Source: Ruminococcaceae bacterium UBA6434 (GTDB taxonomy: Bacteria > Bacillota > Clostridia > Oscillospirales > Acutalibacteraceae). Taken from it: DNA of 15,536 nucleotides. Position numbers and translations under genes: made by a program. Shown here in pieces: positions 13,979-15,536 of this stretch. How positions within the stretch are numbered: position 1 is the first letter of the stretch; every line of letters begins with the position of its first letter. The notes beneath the pieces were generated by a model. It worked only from the letters and a program-made list of their open reading frames with translations, had not been told where the DNA came from and searched no databases. The stretch spans positions 1 through 15,536 of the forward strand of contig DJOQ01000037.1 in assembly GCA_002437245.1 (NCBI GenBank), in the 5' to 3' direction.

Positions 13979-14574
13979 TGGGATACAATATCCCTGCGCT
14001 TGAAAAGCTGATAGACGAATTTCGCAAAATGCCGTCCGTAGGCACAAAATCGGCGGAAAGAATGGCGTTTTATGTGCTCGGACTTGACGATAACGGGACA
14101 GCTGAGCTTGCAAATGCCATAGTGACGGCTCACGAAAAAATACATCAGTGCAAAATTTGCTGCAATCTTACCGAAGATGAAATCTGCCCGATTTGCAGTA
14201 ATGAAAAGCGCGACAGATCCACAATTTGCGTGGTCGAAAGTCCGCGTGACGTCATAGCGTTTGAGCGTACCCACGAATACCGCGGTCTGTATCACGTTCT
14301 GCACGGCGTTATTTCACCGATGAACGGTATAGGTCCCGACAACCTCACCGTTAAAGAGCTTCTTTTGCGTATGAATGACAGCGTAAACGAAGTCATTATG
14401 GCTACAAACCCCACGGTAGAGGGTGAGGCAACGGCTATGTATATCAGCAAGCTTTTAAAGCCCATCGGCGTAAAAGTAACAAGGCTTGCTTACGGTGTTC
14501 CCGTAGGCGCCGACCTTGAGTATGCCGACGAAGTAACTTTGATGCGCGCGCTTGAGGGCAGAAATCTTATATGA
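13978..14574 (+). CDS. recR: Recombination mediator protein RecR
   Basis: Protein of 198 residues, the usual length, that acts with RecO/RecF to load RecA on gapped DNA during repair. It has a helix-hairpin-helix region at about 8-30 (MPSVGTKSAERMAF), a four-cysteine zinc finger at 58, 61, 70 and 73 (CxxC-x8-CxxC), a Toprim domain at about 80-165 (ICVVESPRDVIAFE; HVLHGVISPMNGIGP; TNPTVEGEATA), and the C-terminal motif AYGVPVGADLEYADE. The ATG overlaps the ybaB stop (TAATG), so translation is coupled. The gene is intact. Confidence 0.95.
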   Translation: MGYNIPALEKLIDEFRKMPSVGTKSAERMAFYVLGLDDNGTAELANAIVTAHEKIHQCKICCNLTEDEICPICSNEKRDRSTICVVESPRDVIAFERTHEYRGLYHVLHGVISPMNGIGPDNLTVKELLLRMNDSVNEVIMATNPTVEGEATAMYISKLLKPIGVKVTRLAYGVPVGADLEYADEVTLMRALEGRNLI

Positions 14575-14583
14575 TTAAAAGAT

Positions 14584-14601
14584 TCGGCAGATAGCTGCCG
14601 A
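14584..14601 (+). other. Small hairpin between recR and smpB
   Basis: TCGGCAG at 14584-14590 pairs with CTGCCGA at 14595-14601 around an ATAG loop. No T-run follows, so it does not look like a terminator. It may be an RNA processing or stability element in a recR-smpB transcript. Confidence 0.4.
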
Positions 14602-14625
14602 TAATGTTGACGAAAGGTAAAACTT

Positions 14626-15090
14626 ATGGCTGCCGAGCAAATCAAAAAAATTGCACAAAATAAAAAAGCCTACCACGATTATTTCATTCTCGAAACCTAC
14701 GAGGCAGGTATAGAGCTTTTCGGCACGGAAGTCAAAAGTATACGCGAGGGCAGGATAAACTTAAAGGATTCCTGGTGCAGTATCGACGGCGGCGAAATAT
14801 TTGCCAATTCGGTCCATATAAGCCCGTATGATCACGGCAATATTTTTAACCGCGACCCTCTGCGCGTAAAGCGCCTTTTAATGCATAAAAAAGAAATACA
14901 CAGGCTCTACGGCACAATAAAACAGCAGGGGCTGACACTCATACCGCTGTCGGTGTATTTTAAAAACGGCAGGGCAAAAATGGAAGTCGGTCTTTGTAAG
15001 GGCAAAAAGAATTACGATAAGCGTGACGTTGCCGCCAAAAAGGAAGCAACGCGCACTATCGACAGAGAGCTGAAAGAGCGAATGAGATAA
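14626..15090 (+). CDS. smpB: SsrA-binding protein SmpB
   Basis: tmRNA partner of 154 residues that carries tmRNA into stalled ribosomes for trans-translation. It has the family's beta-barrel motifs: IAQNKKAYHDYFI near 9-21, GTEVKSIREGRINLKDSW at about 33-50, HISPYDHGN with FNRDPLRVKRLLMHKKEI at about 64-91, and GLTLIPLSVYF with GRAKMEVGLCKGKKNYDKR at about 102-133. The basic C-terminal tail (RTIDRELKERMR) inserts into the decoding site. ATG 14626 has GAAAGGT at 14612-14617. The tmRNA gene begins seven bases after the stop codon. Confidence 0.96.
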   Translation: MAAEQIKKIAQNKKAYHDYFILETYEAGIELFGTEVKSIREGRINLKDSWCSIDGGEIFANSVHISPYDHGNIFNRDPLRVKRLLMHKKEIHRLYGTIKQQGLTLIPLSVYFKNGRAKMEVGLCKGKKNYDKRDVAAKKEATRTIDRELKERMR

Positions 15091-15097
15091 TATATAA

Positions 15098-15451
15098 GGG
15101 GATGAAAGGATTTCGACGGGGTCTTTGAACCACGATAAGCGAGCAGCGGTGTGGTACCGCTTTAAACAGCCACAGTTTATTAAAAATAAACGACAAAGAT
15201 TCTAAAGTTTTACTCGCTGCTTAAGTCAGCGGGTCGTTCCCTCCGAAGTACCGCGATCGGATAAGGAGCGTCATCAGCGGTAAATGTGAACGGGTAACCG
15301 CCTTGTAACCCGTCACACACAGCAGGGCTACCAAAGCGCATAGACCGCCGTCGGGCGATGTGCCTAGGGAATTTTAAATTGACGGATACGCTCGTAGAAA
15401 TTTGTGAGGATGAGATTTCGGACGCGGTTTCGATTACCGCCATCTCCACCA
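15098..15451 (+). ncRNA. ssrA: Transfer-messenger RNA (tmRNA)
   Basis: One-piece tmRNA of about 354 bases that rescues stalled ribosomes and tags the unfinished protein for proteolysis. The 5' end GGGGATGAAAGG (15098) and the 3' end CATCTCCACCA (15441-15451) form the tRNA-like acceptor stem with one G-U pair; CCA is encoded. The tag reading frame runs 15186-15224 from an ATA resume codon: INDKDSKVLLAA then TAA, with the usual LAA end recognised by proteases. The remainder is pseudoknot structure, then a T-arm (GGTTTCGATTACC near 15426). GATAAT at 15086-15091, seven bases upstream, could be a -10 box, but no well-spaced -35 is seen, so co-transcription with smpB and processing is equally possible. 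Confidence 0.95.
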
Positions 15452-15452
15452 T

Positions 15453-15480
15453 AAAAGGCAGCCGAAAGGCTGCCTTTTTT
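15453..15480 (+). terminator. Intrinsic terminator after tmRNA
   Basis: AAAAGGCAGCC at 15453-15463 pairs with GGCTGCCTTTT at 15468-15478 around a GAAA tetraloop, and runs into six T residues (15475-15480). Confidence 0.92.
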
Positions 15481-15514
15481 ATAAATCCCCAAGCGGTTTA
15501 AAAATAAAATGTAA

Positions 15515-15536
15515 TTTGTCTTTTGTCTTTTGTCTT
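15515..15536. repeat. Heptanucleotide tandem repeat (TTTGTCT) at the window edge
   Basis: Three exact copies of TTTGTCT at 15515-15535, cut off by the end of the window, so the total number is unknown. It lies just beyond the tmRNA terminator in AT-rich sequence. Confidence 0.75.

Noticed and set aside
13595..14113. Minus-strand 172-codon reading frame antisense to ybaB and recR
   Set aside because: It is antisense to well-supported genes with strong family motifs; its residue composition is that of a shadow frame. The same applies to the 183-codon frame at 10785-11336 and the 190-codon frame at 25-597.
15210..15452. Minus-strand 80-codon reading frame
   Set aside because: It lies wholly within the tmRNA gene and has no independent support.
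15515..15536. CRISPR-like repeat at the window end
   Set aside because: Units are only 7 bases with no spacers, and no cas gene is in the window.

Overview
The window looks like an ordinary chromosomal stretch from a mid-GC Firmicute, probably an anaerobic gut Clostridia of the Oscillospirales/Ruminococcaceae type. This is an inference from several signals. There is a Gram-positive sorting signal (VPKTG) on a large secreted protein. Shine-Dalgarno sites are strong, and promoters are of the TTGnnn-N17-TATAAT kind. The block SRP RNA - dnaX - ybaB - recR is the one known from Bacillus and Clostridia. No phage, insertion sequence, CRISPR array or tRNA gene was seen.

Left part (1-4900): a class II (zinc) aldolase of the FucA/AraD family ends at an intrinsic terminator, followed by a TetR-family regulator. 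Next is a 1045-residue secreted, probably sortase-anchored surface protein of no family I recognise. It has its own promoter and a very strong terminator.

Middle (4900-10100): a patatin-like lipid acyl hydrolase is transcribed towards a small lipoprotein gene on the minus strand, and the two share a terminator. Divergent from the lipoprotein is a two-gene exporter unit: a membrane-fusion adaptor (MacA/YknX-like) and a MacB/FtsX-type permease, both apparently started at TTG. No ATPase gene lies between or beside them. A 427-base gap (9700-10126) then holds the exporter terminator, a 12-bp spaced inverted repeat and the promoter of the next operon.

Right part (10100-15536): an NfeD-like membrane protein and an SPFH/stomatin-like protein form a classical pair. 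After them comes housekeeping information processing: SRP RNA with a near-consensus promoter, dnaX (clamp-loader tau), ybaB/ebfC, recR (overlapping ybaB by one base), smpB and, seven bases later, ssrA (tmRNA). SmpB and tmRNA together carry out trans-translation. The tmRNA tag reads INDKDSKVLLAA from an unusual ATA resume codon. The window ends in a short run of 7-base tandem repeats.

I found no clear evidence of an undescribed multi-gene system. The items most worth a second look are the unrecognised anchored protein, the exporter pair lacking its ATPase, the inverted repeat in the 427-base gap and the tmRNA tag.
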